Shown here in pieces: positions 16,548 through 25,128 of a stretch of DNA of 49,424 nucleotides. Origin of the DNA: Deltaproteobacteria bacterium (lineage in GTDB: Bacteria > Bdellovibrionota > JAJCYS01); assembly GCA_029262815.1 (NCBI GenBank), contig JAJCYS010000010.1, positions 1 through 49,424 of the forward strand, written 5' to 3'. The translations under genes were made by a program, and so were the position numbers. The notes beneath the pieces are model-generated. The model had not been told where the DNA came from and did not search any database. It worked only from the letters and a program-made list of their open reading frames with translations. The first letter of the stretch is position 1. Each line of letters begins with the position of its first letter.

Positions 16548-18173
16548 ATGCGACGTTTAAAAGAGACTTGGGCTTGGGATGTAGGATGCGGCCTGATATC
16601 AATCGGCTGTATTTTTTTCTATTGTCCACCATTCTCAATAACGCCCCTAGTATATATTTCACTGATTCCCGTTTTTCTAATTTTGACGTGCACCCAAAGA
16701 TCTGCAGTCCGAAAGCTTGTGTTTGTTTGGTTGCACGGTTGGCTACTTGGTTCGGCTATCCACTACTGGCTGTATTACTCCATTCGTGAGTTTGGCAACT
16801 ATGGGCAAACGCCTTCTGTGTTGTTAACATTAGCAAGCGGTATCCTTACAAGTTTTGAATTTATCTTTGCGGGTTGCGTTGCTATTTGGTGTACGAGATA
16901 TGGGCAGGTCAAATCTATTCTGAGCTACGGATTGGTGTTATTTGGTTTTTCTTTGTTTCCAGACGTCAAATATTTTCCTTGGACATTGGCAGATCCTCAA
17001 GTATTAATTCAAGAGCTTTCTGCTTTGTTCTTTGTGTTCGGTCGTGGTGGGGCGCTCTGTTTTGTTCTGTTTTTGAATGTGCTTTTAGCTTGTATGTGGC
17101 GTGCATTTCGATTGGGCCTTAAGTCAGATCTTATTCTTCTGTGTCGAGATATGACGTTTGTGGTGTTGATTTGCGTGGTTAGTTACATGGTACGGGCCCA
17201 ACTGATTCATCCTGATAGCTCAACTAAAGTTCAAGGTGCATTACGGGTTGTCGTCATACAGGCTCGTGTCTTGAATATGATGAAACAAGATGCGTTTGAT
17301 GGTCATGAAAATGCAGTTCGCGCTACATTAAAGACTTATTTCGATTTGACCCAAAAAGGTATTTCAGCATTAACTCCCCCCCCATCTGAAGAAAACCCTG
17401 TTTTATTAGTTTGGCCTGAAACGGCTTATCCTCTAGCCTATCCGGACTCTCCCCGCACTCATGGACCTGTAATTAATGCAGCATTTAAATTGTTTCTGCA
17501 AAAATATGCGAATGTTCATTTTATTTTTGGCGGTTCTGGGTTTATGAATGGGAAGCTACGAAACTATATGACTTGGATGTATCAGGGTGAAATTCAAGGC
17601 CATTATAATAAGCGTCGACTACTTGCCCTTGGGGAGTATCTTCCATTTAGAGATTGGCTTTCGCCTGAGCTTGCTTATTCAGTGTGGCCCTATTTAGATC
17701 AAGTGCCAGGAGAGGAAATGGTTGCCTGGGATCTGGTGCCTGGTGTTCGGGTCCAACCTTCGATTTGTTATGAAGTTTTATTCTCCGATATGTCCCATCA
17801 TGCACTGGACAACCGTGTGGGTTTATTTTTGAACTTAACCAATGATGCTTGGTTCGTGGTTCCTATGGCCAAGAGACTTCATTTGTTGATGGCACAAGTC
17901 CAAAGCGCCACCACGGGAATCCCCATGGTTCGATCAACAAATACTGGAATCACGACAGTGATAGATGCATTTGGAAAAGTAGCTCGTCCCTTGTCTCAGG
18001 ATGAAGCAGCTATACTTTATGAGACGCCAAGTATCCGACCCAGCCCCATGACCGGATCGGGGTGGCTTTGGGTTCAAAAGATATTGAGCTTCTTCCTATT
18101 TCTTGTTTGGCTTTGGCGTGCACAGGTGTGGCTTGTGTGGTACATGGGCTTATTAGGCTCTAGGTCCAAATGA
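16548..18173 (+). CDS. lnt: Apolipoprotein N-acyltransferase
   Basis: Adds the third acyl chain to lipoproteins at the periplasmic face of the inner membrane, the form LolCDE-type systems release best. 541 residues. About seven hydrophobic membrane segments (20-230) precede a nitrilase-fold periplasmic domain (about 235-500) and a C-terminal membrane segment (505-530). The catalytic triad is complete: Glu291 in WPETA, Lys355 in YNKRRL, Cys407 in SICYEV (E267/K335/C387 in E. coli). The GEYLPFRDWL block is also typical. ATG 16548 lies 14 bases after the acyltransferase stop. It is the last gene of the run; csrA follows after a 212-base gap. Confidence 0.95.
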   Translation: MRRLKETWAWDVGCGLISIGCIFFYCPPFSITPLVYISLIPVFLILTCTQRSAVRKLVFVWLHGWLLGSAIHYWLYYSIREFGNYGQTPSVLLTLASGILTSFEFIFAGCVAIWCTRYGQVKSILSYGLVLFGFSLFPDVKYFPWTLADPQVLIQELSALFFVFGRGGALCFVLFLNVLLACMWRAFRLGLKSDLILLCRDMTFVVLICVVSYMVRAQLIHPDSSTKVQGALRVVVIQARVLNMMKQDAFDGHENAVRATLKTYFDLTQKGISALTPPPSEENPVLLVWPETAYPLAYPDSPRTHGPVINAAFKLFLQKYANVHFIFGGSGFMNGKLRNYMTWMYQGEIQGHYNKRRLLALGEYLPFRDWLSPELAYSVWPYLDQVPGEEMVAWDLVPGVRVQPSICYEVLFSDMSHHALDNRVGLFLNLTNDAWFVVPMAKRLHLLMAQVQSATTGIPMVRSTNTGITTVIDAFGKVARPLSQDEAAILYETPSIRPSPMTGSGWLWVQKILSFFLFLVWLWRAQVWLVWYMGLLGSRSK

Positions 18174-18221
18174 TCCAATTGTTATAAAAGTAAAAGAATT
18201 TTCCATTTTTTACACCCCCTT

Positions 18222-18385
18222 TTTTCATGGACTTTTATTTGAACCCACGGTATATATGGACAGGCTTTGCTTTTCCAATAGAAGCAAAGGGTAAATTGGA
18301 TACGGAGTCTCTTTGAGCTGGTTCCGTTTAGGTGTTGGATAGGAAGTTTAAGTTGAATTGCTGCTCAGTGTGGTGAGGTTGTATT
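18222..18385 (+). promoter_or_regulatory. csrA leader with repeated GGA motifs and a hairpin
   Basis: The leader contains at least six GGA triplets (ATGGACT, ATGGACA, TTGGATA, ACGGAGT, TTGGATA, TAGGAAG) before the csrA start. CsrA binds GGA, best in ANGGA loops, so self-repression is plausible. CTTTGCTT and AAGCAAAG form an 8-bp stem near 18275-18299. No convincing -35/-10 pair was found. Confidence 0.4.
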
Positions 18386-18643
18386 ATGTTGGTACTGACA
18401 AGAAGGTTAGGCGAGAGCATCGCGATTGATGACGATATTAAAATCACAGTCGTACAGATTAAAGGCAAGCAGGTGCGCTTAGGGATTGAGGCGCCTAGAG
18501 ACACTGCAATACATCGAGAAGAAGTTTACCGTGCAATCAAAAAAGGTGTAGATCCTGAAAAAGCTGAAGAGGCTGTTATGGATTCGGACTCCGGAGTCGC
18601 GCAAAATCATCTTAACGGTTCTGAAGAAGGCGTACGTCTTTAA
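18386..18643 (+). CDS. csrA: Carbon storage regulator CsrA
   Basis: RNA-binding global regulator that blocks or stabilises target mRNAs by binding GGA sites. 85 residues; the first 60 match the family closely: MLVLTRRLGESIAI, ITVVQIKGKQVRLGIEAP, IHREEVY. The Leu4 and Arg44-type RNA-contact residues are kept. The last 25 residues (PEKAEEAVMDSDSG) are an acidic extension beyond the usual fold. GTGAGG lies 8 bases before ATG 18386. It sits between the lipid A/Lnt block and the mevalonate operon. Confidence 0.97.
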   Translation: MLVLTRRLGESIAIDDDIKITVVQIKGKQVRLGIEAPRDTAIHREEVYRAIKKGVDPEKAEEAVMDSDSGVAQNHLNGSEEGVRL

Positions 18644-18686
18644 AAGATTTCTTAGATATAGAGTTTTAATTTGATTGCCATAAACC

Positions 18687-18708
18687 CCTTTACCCGTCTG
18701 GGCAAAGG
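18687..18708 (+). promoter_or_regulatory. Hairpin between csrA and fni
   Basis: CCTTTACCC and GGGCAAAGG pair with one A-C mismatch around GTCT. No T run follows, so it is not a clear terminator; it may partly end the csrA transcript or shape the fni leader. Confidence 0.4.
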
Positions 18709-18761
18709 CTACCAGGTTGGATGAACGTGATTCAGCTACGCGCTTGTAATGGTGTTGCTTT

Positions 18762-20051
18762 ATGAGTTCAAGTCAGTGGATAGACGCATTCGTTGGACAT
18801 GTTTCGTGGACCTCATCTGGTCAGTCGGGTGAAACACGAGGTTGGGTTGTTCTCGTTGAATCAGAATCCTTGTTATTTCAAACCTTTGAATGTATTCCCA
18901 AAGATGCTTCTCTGAAAAAAGTCTCATGGGGAGAATTTGAAGTAGATTCTATCTTTAAGTTTGAACAGATACGTCAAAGTGTGTTTGACACACAGGTCTA
19001 TAAATTAATCTGCTCTAGGCCGTTGCCAACTGAGCTCAGGTACGCCTCTCGCAAAAACGAGCAATTGGCATGTGCTCTTTTGTATGATCATGAGGATCGT
19101 CTATCGTCGGTTTTAGAGTCAGTTCAGCTACCTTATCCAACCGTTTGGTCGCCTCCCCAGCTCGCATCGGATGCCCTAAGCTGTGAATTTCTGGGGAAAT
19201 CGATAGCCTGTCCTTTTTATATTGCCGGTATGACAGGAGGTAGTGCTGAGAGTGATCGTGTCAATCGTGTATTGGCTGACGTTGCATCTGAAATCGGTAT
19301 TCCATTGGCTCTCGGATCTCAGAGACGCGTTCTGGAAGGCGTTGGGGATACCGACTTACGTCACCACTTTTCGGGCCCCTTAATAGGCAATATTGGAATA
19401 GCTGAAATTACTCGATTTGGGCCTATGGCTCTTAAAGCAATACATGAACGAACGGGTGTTGATGCGATAGCCATTCACCTTAATATTTTGCAAGAACTTG
19501 TTCAGAAAGAAGGATCAAATATTTTTGAGGACACAGAGCATTGTTTGCGAAAAGCAATTTCAGACAGCCCGGTGCCGGTGATCCTTAAAGAGACTGGTTG
19601 TGGATTTCATCCCGCTTTTTTCGAGTCATGTATGGCTTGGCCTGTATATGCGCTTGAGCTTTCAGCACAATCAGGAACCAATTGGATGCAACTAGAAGGA
19701 CTTCGATCTGCATCCGTTTGGGAAAAACAATTAGCAGAAGACTTTTCTGAAATTGGTTGGTCCTCTGAGAGTCAACTTCGTTTGGTAACACAGTTTAGAG
19801 ATACCTCTAAACGACCTAAGCTTGTGGCATCTGGGGGTATTTCTCGTGGAATTCATGTTACAAAATGGTTATACGCTGGGGCTGATTTTTGTTCTGTAGG
19901 TCGGGGTGTGCTGCGGGTTTTATACGCTCATAACTGTGAGGTGCAACCGGTGGTTGATTATTTGAATTATCTGAAGAAAAGCCTAACCCTAGGATTACAA
20001 CTTACTGAGAAAACCTCTATTCATGAATTTATAGGATCATGGTCACCGTAA
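18762..20051 (+). CDS. fni: Type 2 isopentenyl-diphosphate isomerase with N-terminal extension
   Basis: FMN- and NADPH-dependent isomerisation of IPP and DMAPP. 429 residues against about 350 usual. The Fni domain starts near residue 95 with SRKNEQL (usual RKxEHL) and carries the family blocks IAGMTGG, ALGSQRRVLE, HLNILQELVQKEGS, VILKETGCG and the C-terminal phosphate-binding VASGGI and GRG segments. The first ~90 residues have no recognised domain; they form an uninterrupted frame with a plausible start at ATG 18762 and no signal peptide. No strong ribosome site is visible. It opens the mevalonate operon and overlaps the next gene by 13 bases. Confidence 0.92.
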   Translation: MSSSQWIDAFVGHVSWTSSGQSGETRGWVVLVESESLLFQTFECIPKDASLKKVSWGEFEVDSIFKFEQIRQSVFDTQVYKLICSRPLPTELRYASRKNEQLACALLYDHEDRLSSVLESVQLPYPTVWSPPQLASDALSCEFLGKSIACPFYIAGMTGGSAESDRVNRVLADVASEIGIPLALGSQRRVLEGVGDTDLRHHFSGPLIGNIGIAEITRFGPMALKAIHERTGVDAIAIHLNILQELVQKEGSNIFEDTEHCLRKAISDSPVPVILKETGCGFHPAFFESCMAWPVYALELSAQSGTNWMQLEGLRSASVWEKQLAEDFSEIGWSSESQLRLVTQFRDTSKRPKLVASGGISRGIHVTKWLYAGADFCSVGRGVLRVLYAHNCEVQPVVDYLNYLKKSLTLGLQLTEKTSIHEFIGSWSP

Positions 20052-20989
20052 GCGTTCCAGCCAAAGTACTCTTATTTGGTGAGCATATGGTGTTGTTGGG
20101 TGGTGACGCGTATGGTGCGGCTGCACATAGGTACCATACTATTCAAATCGAGTTTGCATCAAGCTGGCGGCTCTTAGGCCTACCTTCACAAGACTTATCT
20201 GCAACTCAAAAGTATTTGGAGGGAATTTGGGCTTCGATCTGCAAGATTCTTCAAAAACGAGCCAACCCAATCGGGCTTCAGATAGTCTATCAGTCAACAT
20301 TTCCGTCCCATTATGGGTGGGGGAGTTCATCTGCGCTTATTGTGGCATTGATGGTGTATGGATTAAGCAAAGATAGGCACACCATTTCCCCTCAAGCGCT
20401 TTGGGATCTCTATCAACAGGTTAAATTCGATTGTGACCTTCCTGGTTCAGGCGCTGACGTATTCACGCAAATCCATGGGGGGCCGTGGGTGCCATATACA
20501 CAAGGAGGGGGTTGGGCAGCTTCTGATGGATTATTCGAGTCTTTTATAGACCGGCATCCTTTATTTTTTGTTCCTTTAGGTCAAAAAACATGCTCTCGTC
20601 AAGCTGTGGAAGAATCTTTAAGAAGTTTTAAATTGACACAGGGGCTAGAGACTTATAAAACCGGTATAAAACGGATTGTTCGAGGGATTCAATTAGACCT
20701 TTGGGCCGAGTTTAGATACGCAGTTCAAACAGGAGTCGCTTTATTGATGGATGCTATGGATCCATCTCCATTTTACCATCACAAATACGAAGATCTCTCG
20801 CGTGCTTTGGGGGGTCATGGTGTTGTTAAACCCTGCGGCGCTTTAGGAGGGGATGGCTTTCTAGTGTGGCTTCAATCAAAAGAAACGATTAACGAGTTCA
20901 TGAATGAGTGGGTCGCACTTGGGTGTGCTCCTGTATCTCTTCGTTTAGGAGGACGGATGTCATGGCACATGCAGATGGACATGAAGTAA
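20039..20989 (+). CDS. GHMP kinase, probable phosphomevalonate kinase
   Basis: Probably phosphorylates mevalonate-5-phosphate to the diphosphate. 316 residues with the three GHMP motifs: PAKVLLFGEH at the N-terminus, the ATP-binding GWGSSSALIVA near 95, and KPCGALGGDGF at the C-terminus. The GSGADVFTQIHGG and GGDG blocks look more like phosphomevalonate kinases than mevalonate kinases, while GEHMVL resembles mevalonate kinase, so the split of roles with the gene at 22003 is inferred. ATG 20039 overlaps fni by 13 bases. Confidence 0.72.
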   Translation: MVTVSVPAKVLLFGEHMVLLGGDAYGAAAHRYHTIQIEFASSWRLLGLPSQDLSATQKYLEGIWASICKILQKRANPIGLQIVYQSTFPSHYGWGSSSALIVALMVYGLSKDRHTISPQALWDLYQQVKFDCDLPGSGADVFTQIHGGPWVPYTQGGGWAASDGLFESFIDRHPLFFVPLGQKTCSRQAVEESLRSFKLTQGLETYKTGIKRIVRGIQLDLWAEFRYAVQTGVALLMDAMDPSPFYHHKYEDLSRALGGHGVVKPCGALGGDGFLVWLQSKETINEFMNEWVALGCAPVSLRLGGRMSWHMQMDMK

Positions 20990-22002
20990 CGGTTAAGGCT
21001 TCTCCTAACCTCGCCCTTGTTAAATACTGGGGCAAAGAAAACCACGACGTTAATTTACCTTTAAATGCGAGTCTAAGTTTGCCTTTGGGTGACTTGATGA
21101 CTCGGGTAACTGTTTGGCCTACTCTATCTGACGACTGGGAAGGGGATCTTTCCCGATTTCCACAAGGCACAAAAATTCGAATTTTAAGTTTTATTCAAAC
21201 CGTTCGGACCTACTATCCGAAATTATCATTTGTAACTGGAAGATCATCAGCAAATTTTCCATCTGGGGTGGGTATTGCTTCTTCCGCTTCTTTTTACGCA
21301 GCTTTGGCAAAAGCATTACTAGAACTTGTAGGTGTGAATGAGCAAAGTGAGATTGCTCGAATGGCTCGCCTGGGATCTGGGAGTGCAACACGATCTATTC
21401 CATCCGATTCTTGGGTGGGGTGGTTGCCAGGATCTCACGAAATGTCTTTTGGATATGCGCTACCTAAATGTGACTTGCCGCAGAATTGGAAGGATGTCAT
21501 GTGGGTGTTCGATGCCAAGCATAAAAAAATAGAATCATCCATAGGACATGTCATGATGGATAATTCCCCTTTGCGTGAGGCACGTAAACATCGTGCGAAT
21601 ATACGATTTGTTCAGATGTGCAGAGCCATTCAGAAACAAGATTGGATTTACGTTAGTCAATTAGTAATAGAAGAAACTTTGGATTTTGTATCACTCATCG
21701 ATACTCATACGATCAATCCTTACTTAAATGAACCTGCTGATCAGGCATTAAGAAAATTAATTTCTTTTTTTCATGCTCAACCCGAACTTCGTCCTTGGAT
21801 GGTTTCAATTGATGCAGGAGCCACAATACATATTATTGGTAAATCTGATGTAGTGGATCAGGTGGAAGCTGCTTGTGTAGCACATCCTGTAATGAAATTA
21901 ACATCAAAAATATGTGGTCATTGTTCACAAGAGGTTGAGTCATCAGAGCGACTACCAGTCGTCCCATTGCCTGAGGAAAGGCCTTCGGTCTCTTTACATT
22001 AA
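20962..22002 (+). CDS. mvaD: Diphosphomevalonate decarboxylase
   Basis: ATP-dependent decarboxylation of mevalonate diphosphate to isopentenyl diphosphate. Start ATG 20962 has AGGAGG at 20947-20952 and gives 346 residues, the family length; an upstream in-frame start at 20908 would only add sequence from inside the previous gene. Signatures: SPNLALVKYWGKE at the N-terminus, LNASLSLPLGD, the ATP loop PSGVGIASSASFYAALA and GSGSATRSIPSD with the catalytic-region Arg/Ser. C-terminal SIDAGATIHII matches the usual DAGPN segment (GAT in place of GPN). Overlaps the preceding gene by 28 bases. Confidence 0.93.
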   Translation: MAHADGHEVTVKASPNLALVKYWGKENHDVNLPLNASLSLPLGDLMTRVTVWPTLSDDWEGDLSRFPQGTKIRILSFIQTVRTYYPKLSFVTGRSSANFPSGVGIASSASFYAALAKALLELVGVNEQSEIARMARLGSGSATRSIPSDSWVGWLPGSHEMSFGYALPKCDLPQNWKDVMWVFDAKHKKIESSIGHVMMDNSPLREARKHRANIRFVQMCRAIQKQDWIYVSQLVIEETLDFVSLIDTHTINPYLNEPADQALRKLISFFHAQPELRPWMVSIDAGATIHIIGKSDVVDQVEAACVAHPVMKLTSKICGHCSQEVESSERLPVVPLPEERPSVSLH

Positions 22003-22836
22003 ATGTTTTTTGACTTTATAAATCCCATGAAATCTAAGTGGCCTGCAAAGCTGCTTTTGTTTGGGGAGTATGCCGTACTTCACGAAGGTGGTGAGGCTCT
22101 GGGATTTCCTTTAGAAAAATTTCATCTCCAAATTAGTGAAGTGCCAAAAGGGCTAGAAATTTCCCAAGAATTACGTGAAAAGCTAACTCATTTATCTACA
22201 AAAGTGAACAGCACTGTGTGGACTCAATCTAATATCCCAATGCATATAGGCTTAGGTAGTTCTGCAGCATTGTGTAATGCGTTGTGGGCATATGCGTACG
22301 AATCAGACGAATCGTTGGACCCAAAAAGCTGGTTTGAAGGAGTCAAAACTTTAGAAGATGTAATTCATGGAACAAGTAGCGGTGTTGATTGTATGCTATC
22401 AGCGGCTAAGGGAGCTATTCATCTTCAAAAAACTGAAACTTCTTTTGAGATTTATCCGGTGGATTTACCTCGGGCTTTTGGACTAACGGTGCTTAAAATT
22501 CGTGAGCGTCATTTGGATAACCGATTATGGATACAGCGTATTTCAGGTGAACTTTCAAAAGTTTTAGATACGTACATGATGGCGACTCAATCAGGGATAA
22601 ATGCTTTTGTGGCATCCGATCGAGCTAGGCTTACAAAGTGGATAGACATTCTGATGGCGCTTCAAGTGGAAGTGGGGATGGTTTCACAAGAAGATTGTGA
22701 GCTTTATCGAATGCAACCCCATGTGTTGGGTGTGAAAGGAATAGGCGCCGGGGGGTGTTTAGGTGTGATCAGTGATCGTCCCTTGCTTGACATGCATCAT
22801 GAAGAGGTTTGGAGTACGTGGAATGACGTGGACTGA
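22003..22836 (+). CDS. GHMP kinase, probable mevalonate kinase
   Basis: Probably phosphorylates mevalonate. 277 residues, short for the family. Motifs: WPAKLLLFGEYAVL, PMHIGLGSSAAL (ATP loop), HGTSSGVDCMLSA (mevalonate-kinase-type HGxxSGxD block) and GVKGIGAGGCLG at the C-terminus. The first motif has GEYAVL, commoner in phosphomevalonate kinases, so assignment rests on the second and third motifs. ATG 22003 follows the mvaD stop directly; an ATG at 22027 is possible but has no ribosome site. Overlaps the prenyl synthase gene by 14 bases. Confidence 0.7.
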   Translation: MFFDFINPMKSKWPAKLLLFGEYAVLHEGGEALGFPLEKFHLQISEVPKGLEISQELREKLTHLSTKVNSTVWTQSNIPMHIGLGSSAALCNALWAYAYESDESLDPKSWFEGVKTLEDVIHGTSSGVDCMLSAAKGAIHLQKTETSFEIYPVDLPRAFGLTVLKIRERHLDNRLWIQRISGELSKVLDTYMMATQSGINAFVASDRARLTKWIDILMALQVEVGMVSQEDCELYRMQPHVLGVKGIGAGGCLGVISDRPLLDMHHEEVWSTWNDVD

Positions 22837-23785
22837 TTTTCTATCCCAATATCAATTGGGTTTTCAGATGAGGGTAGGCCCTTCTTTGGTTAACTGTCTG
22901 GAAGGATTGGAACGGTTTGAACGTCCGTATCAAAATACATTTGATCTGATTATGCGTGGTGGCAAACGTCTTCGCAGTGGTTTGGTTGCTTATTTGTCTC
23001 AAGAAGGGGTTGATTCAACGCTTGAAGAGGCGTTGGTTGAACTTTTTCATGCGGCGTTACTCATTCACGATGATTTGGTTGATCACGCTGATTTGCGAAG
23101 AGGGGGGCCAGCATTTCACCTGGCAATTGGAGATGCGGACCAATCTTTAATTTGGGGAGATATGCTATTTGCTCGAATTGGCAAAGTATTTGCTGATCAT
23201 TTAAATCAAGGAGCTCTATTTCAAACTGTATTTGACAAAACGTGTTTAGGTCAACTTTTGGATTTAAAAATGAGATCTGCTCATCAGCAGTCACTGTGCG
23301 AAAATGATTTTCAAAGAGCCTATGGACTTAAGACGGGGTATTACACGTTCTACTTACCATTGGTGCTGGCTTATGATACCCATGACTCGTTAGATCACAA
23401 AGGGATTGAGCTTTTACCCACTATTTCTGAGCGATTGGGATTGATGTTTCAGGTAGCGGATGATCTTTTGTTATTTCACCCTCGAGCCTCTGAGTGTGAG
23501 AAATCAGTACGTAGTGATTTTGACCTGAAACAATTGACGTTTCCATTATGGTGGTTGCAATGTAAATCAGGGGTGCCAGCCTTTGAAGAGAGTCAGACTT
23601 TTGAAGTATGGCTTAAACGGTTGCAGCATGAGTTTGTTGTTTATGAAGGTAAGCATTGGTTTGAAGCTTGGATCCGAGAGACTAAATGGCCTGAACTCCC
23701 TGATGATCCTTATTTTCAAAAATTAAACCAAGTGATTGAATTTACAAAAAAGTATTTTGAAAAACGTATCCAATCTTGCTTTTAA
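22823..23785 (+). CDS. Polyprenyl diphosphate synthase (FPP/GGPP type)
   Basis: Condenses IPP with allylic diphosphates; product length cannot be read off with certainty. ATG 22823, eight bases after GGAG 22811-22814, gives 320 residues; an earlier in-frame start lies inside the previous gene. Blocks: RGGKRLRSGL, first Asp-rich motif HDDLVDHADLRRG, LIWGDMLFA and FQVADDLLLF. The second Asp-rich motif lacks the usual third Asp (DDxxD reads DDLLL). Last gene of the mevalonate operon, so the pathway runs from mevalonate to prenyl diphosphates in five consecutive genes (18762-23785). Confidence 0.88.
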   Translation: MTWTDFLSQYQLGFQMRVGPSLVNCLEGLERFERPYQNTFDLIMRGGKRLRSGLVAYLSQEGVDSTLEEALVELFHAALLIHDDLVDHADLRRGGPAFHLAIGDADQSLIWGDMLFARIGKVFADHLNQGALFQTVFDKTCLGQLLDLKMRSAHQQSLCENDFQRAYGLKTGYYTFYLPLVLAYDTHDSLDHKGIELLPTISERLGLMFQVADDLLLFHPRASECEKSVRSDFDLKQLTFPLWWLQCKSGVPAFEESQTFEVWLKRLQHEFVVYEGKHWFEAWIRETKWPELPDDPYFQKLNQVIEFTKKYFEKRIQSCF

Positions 23786-23810
23786 TGTCATTCCTGCGAA
23801 GGCAGGAATC
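23786..23810. repeat. REP-like palindrome TGTCATTCCTGC...
   Basis: ATTCCTGC (23790-23797) pairs with GCAGGAAT (23802-23809) around GAAG. Starts directly at the end of the prenyl synthase gene. The TGTCATTCC head matches the element near 5326 on the opposite strand and a weaker one at 35256. May also serve as an mRNA 3' end stabiliser. Confidence 0.65.
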
Positions 23811-23924
23811 TATCTGCGACCGAAGGAAGAGTACCCCGAGCACGCCCTAGTTCTAACTACTTGATATTTAAGAATTACATCGAGTGTATTCCGAACGGTT
23901 TCTTTTTTAAATAAAGAAAAATCT

Positions 23925-23971
23925 TGTAACTATGCATATTGGAAGTTATACTTCCAATATGCATAGTTACA
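23925..23971. promoter_or_regulatory. Perfect 21-bp inverted repeat covering the ATPase start codon
   Basis: Bases 23925-23945 and 23951-23971 are exact reverse complements around the loop TTATA. The arms include GTAACTATGCATATTGGAAG. The probable ATG at 23959 lies inside the right arm; a second ATG (23932) is its mirror image in the left arm. As RNA this would be a very stable hairpin hiding the start; as DNA a long operator or recombination site. A possible promoter TTGATA-18-TGTATT (23861-23890) lies just upstream. Confidence 0.85.
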
Positions 23972-25128
23972 TCGAGAGATATTTAACAAATAAAATCCAA
24001 AAAAGGTTAACCGAGATACCAGCTGTAGCAATATTAGGTGCACGCCAGGTTGGTAAATCAACATTGGCTAAAAAAATTATTTCAAAGAAATCAAATGCCG
24101 TCTACCTTGATCTAGAGCGAACTTCAGATCTAAATAAACTTAGGGACCCGGAAACTTTTTTTTCAATTAACAAATCGAAGTTTATTTGTTTAGATGAAAT
24201 TCAAAAAGTTCCTGAATTATTTTCAACCCTTAGAAGTGTTATTGACGAACATCAAAGAAATGGTCAATTTTTAATATTGGGGTCGGCTTCACGTGATTTA
24301 ATTCAACAAAGTTCTGAATCGCTTGCAGGAAGAATTGCATACGTAGAACTCCCCCCTTTTCAACAATACGAGGTGAAGTCTTCTAAGTTTGAAAACTTAT
24401 GGTTAAGGGGTGGGTTTCCTAGAAGTTATTTAGCAAAAGGGGCATTGCAAAGTTTAGAGTGGCGTAATGATTTCATTCATACATATCTTGAAAGGGACAT
24501 TCCAGCTCTGGGAATAAAAATATCCGCTCCAAAGCTTGAACGATTTTGGCGAATGTGTGCTCATTCACATGGCCAAATTTTAAATTTATCAAAATTAGGT
24601 GCCTCTTTGGGTGTGAGTCATCATACCGTCCGTTCCTATGTCGATATTCTTGAGCAAACTTTTTTATTGCGTACGTTGCAGCCTTATTGGGCAAATGTAA
24701 AAAAACGGTTGGTCAAATCTCCTAAAATTTATATGCGTGATAGCGGTATTCTTCATGCGTTACTCGATATTGATAGTCACAATCATTTGTTGGGTCATCC
24801 GATTTATGGAGAATCTTGGGAAGGATTTGTCATCGAACAAATTTTGACTCGGTTGCAACACTGGCAGGGATATTTCTATAGAACGGCTGCTGGGAATGAA
24901 ATTGATTTGATATTGGAGAAAGGTAGAGAATTAATAGCAGTTGAAATTAAAGCCTCCTCGGCTCCAACAGTATCAAAGGGTTTTTATAATTCAATTGAAG
25001 ATCTTGGCATAGATAAGGCATTCATTATTGCTCATGTGAAACATGACTACCCTTATGAACAAGGGGTACAAGTAGTGAGTTTGGAATCTTTCTTATCTAG
25101 AGTTGAATCATCAAAGAATGTTTTTTAG
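23959..25128 (+). CDS. AAA (AAA_14) ATPase with DUF4143 C-terminal domain
   Basis: 389 residues from ATG 23959; the common family start is M-x-YIxR, seen here as MHSYIERYL, so ATG 23932 is less likely. AAA_14 ATPase at about 20-150: Walker A GARQVGKST (27-35), Walker B KFICLDEI, then LGSASRDL (sensor-type). DUF4143 at about 180-380: a winged-helix-like stretch (LGVSHHTVRSYVDIL) and a C-terminal PD-(D/E)XK-like motif NEIDLIL...VEIKAS. The family is widespread, often horizontally moved, and its cellular role is poorly known. The gene ends overlapping the convergent TolC-like gene by 18 bases, which suggests later insertion beside it. Confidence 0.88.
   Translation: MHSYIERYLTNKIQKRLTEIPAVAILGARQVGKSTLAKKIISKKSNAVYLDLERTSDLNKLRDPETFFSINKSKFICLDEIQKVPELFSTLRSVIDEHQRNGQFLILGSASRDLIQQSSESLAGRIAYVELPPFQQYEVKSSKFENLWLRGGFPRSYLAKGALQSLEWRNDFIHTYLERDIPALGIKISAPKLERFWRMCAHSHGQILNLSKLGASLGVSHHTVRSYVDILEQTFLLRTLQPYWANVKKRLVKSPKIYMRDSGILHALLDIDSHNHLLGHPIYGESWEGFVIEQILTRLQHWQGYFYRTAAGNEIDLILEKGRELIAVEIKASSAPTVSKGFYNSIEDLGIDKAFIIAHVKHDYPYEQGVQVVSLESFLSRVESSKNVF

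Noticed and set aside
18240..18260. TTGAAC and TATATA as a promoter for csrA
   Set aside because: The two hexamers are only about 6 bases apart, far from the required ~17.
20908..20961. Upstream start for diphosphomevalonate decarboxylase
   Set aside because: ATG 20962 has AGGAGG at correct spacing and gives the family N-terminus; the extra residues would be translated from inside the preceding kinase gene.
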